Below are positions 30,391-30,438 of a stretch of DNA of 30,438 bases, piece by piece. Positions within the stretch are counted from its first letter, which is position 1. Every line of letters begins with the position of its first letter. The translations under genes and the position numbers were made by a program. The notes under the pieces were generated by a model. That model saw only the letters and a list, made by a program, of their open reading frames with translations. It had not been told where the DNA came from and did not search any database. Source of the DNA: a virus; IMG/VR virus record IMGVR_UViG_3300045950_000096, positions 1 to 30,438 of that record, one strand, 5' to 3'.

Positions 30391-30438
30391 ACGCTTGGCC
30401 TTGAGGTTGGCCTGGTCGAGTTGCGGCCCTGGTGGGTC

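Overview
The window is the late-gene half of a lambda-like siphoviral prophage in a GC-rich alphaproteobacterium, most likely a member of the Rhodobacteraceae (Paracoccus/Rhodobacter type). This rests on a tail module of the type first described in the Rhodobacter gene transfer agent (DUF2460, DUF2163, NlpC/P60 and a GTA TIM-barrel protein), on DUF3489, DUF6441-like and DUF2793 proteins, and on high GC3. No integrase, repressor or replication genes lie in the window, so the early half of the prophage is outside it or lost.

Layout. Positions 1-130 hold a possible gene end and repeated GATTATGCCGA motifs, which look like the edge of a recombinase element that cut off a DUF3489 gene. Four small genes (95-1458, minus) diverge from the late operon. 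From 1592 the plus strand follows lambda order: terminase small and large subunits, gpW-like connector, portal, S49 protease with a nested scaffold, gpD-like decoration protein, gpE-like major capsid protein, FII-like joining protein, and a neck gene split by an IS110-family element (about 9269-10430). The tail genes are terminator, tube, G/GT chaperone with a programmed -1 frameshift signal, tape measure, DUF2460, DUF2163, NlpC/P60, TIM-barrel hub protein and a DUF2793 tail fibre. Lysis genes follow: a small one-TM protein, an M15 endolysin with a C-terminal TM segment, and an overlapping Rz/Rz1-like spanin pair.

Three minus-strand cassettes interrupt this plus-strand operon at gene junctions: a ribbon-helix-helix protein plus a 159-aa protein (10782-11786), a 66-aa ORF (13976-14176), and an XRE regulator / DUF4258-like / 172-aa operon (18290-20092). 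The first and third carry repeat operators upstream and are the best candidates here for undescribed lysogen-expressed systems (toxin-antitoxin or anti-phage). The right end (28220-30390) has a ParD-like antitoxin without a visible toxin, an AbiEi/AbiEii toxin-antitoxin pair with a hairpin operator, and an initiator tRNA-fMet gene, a plausible integration hotspot.

The IS110 insertion in the neck gene suggests that the phage is now defective for virion assembly, although the other structural genes are intact.
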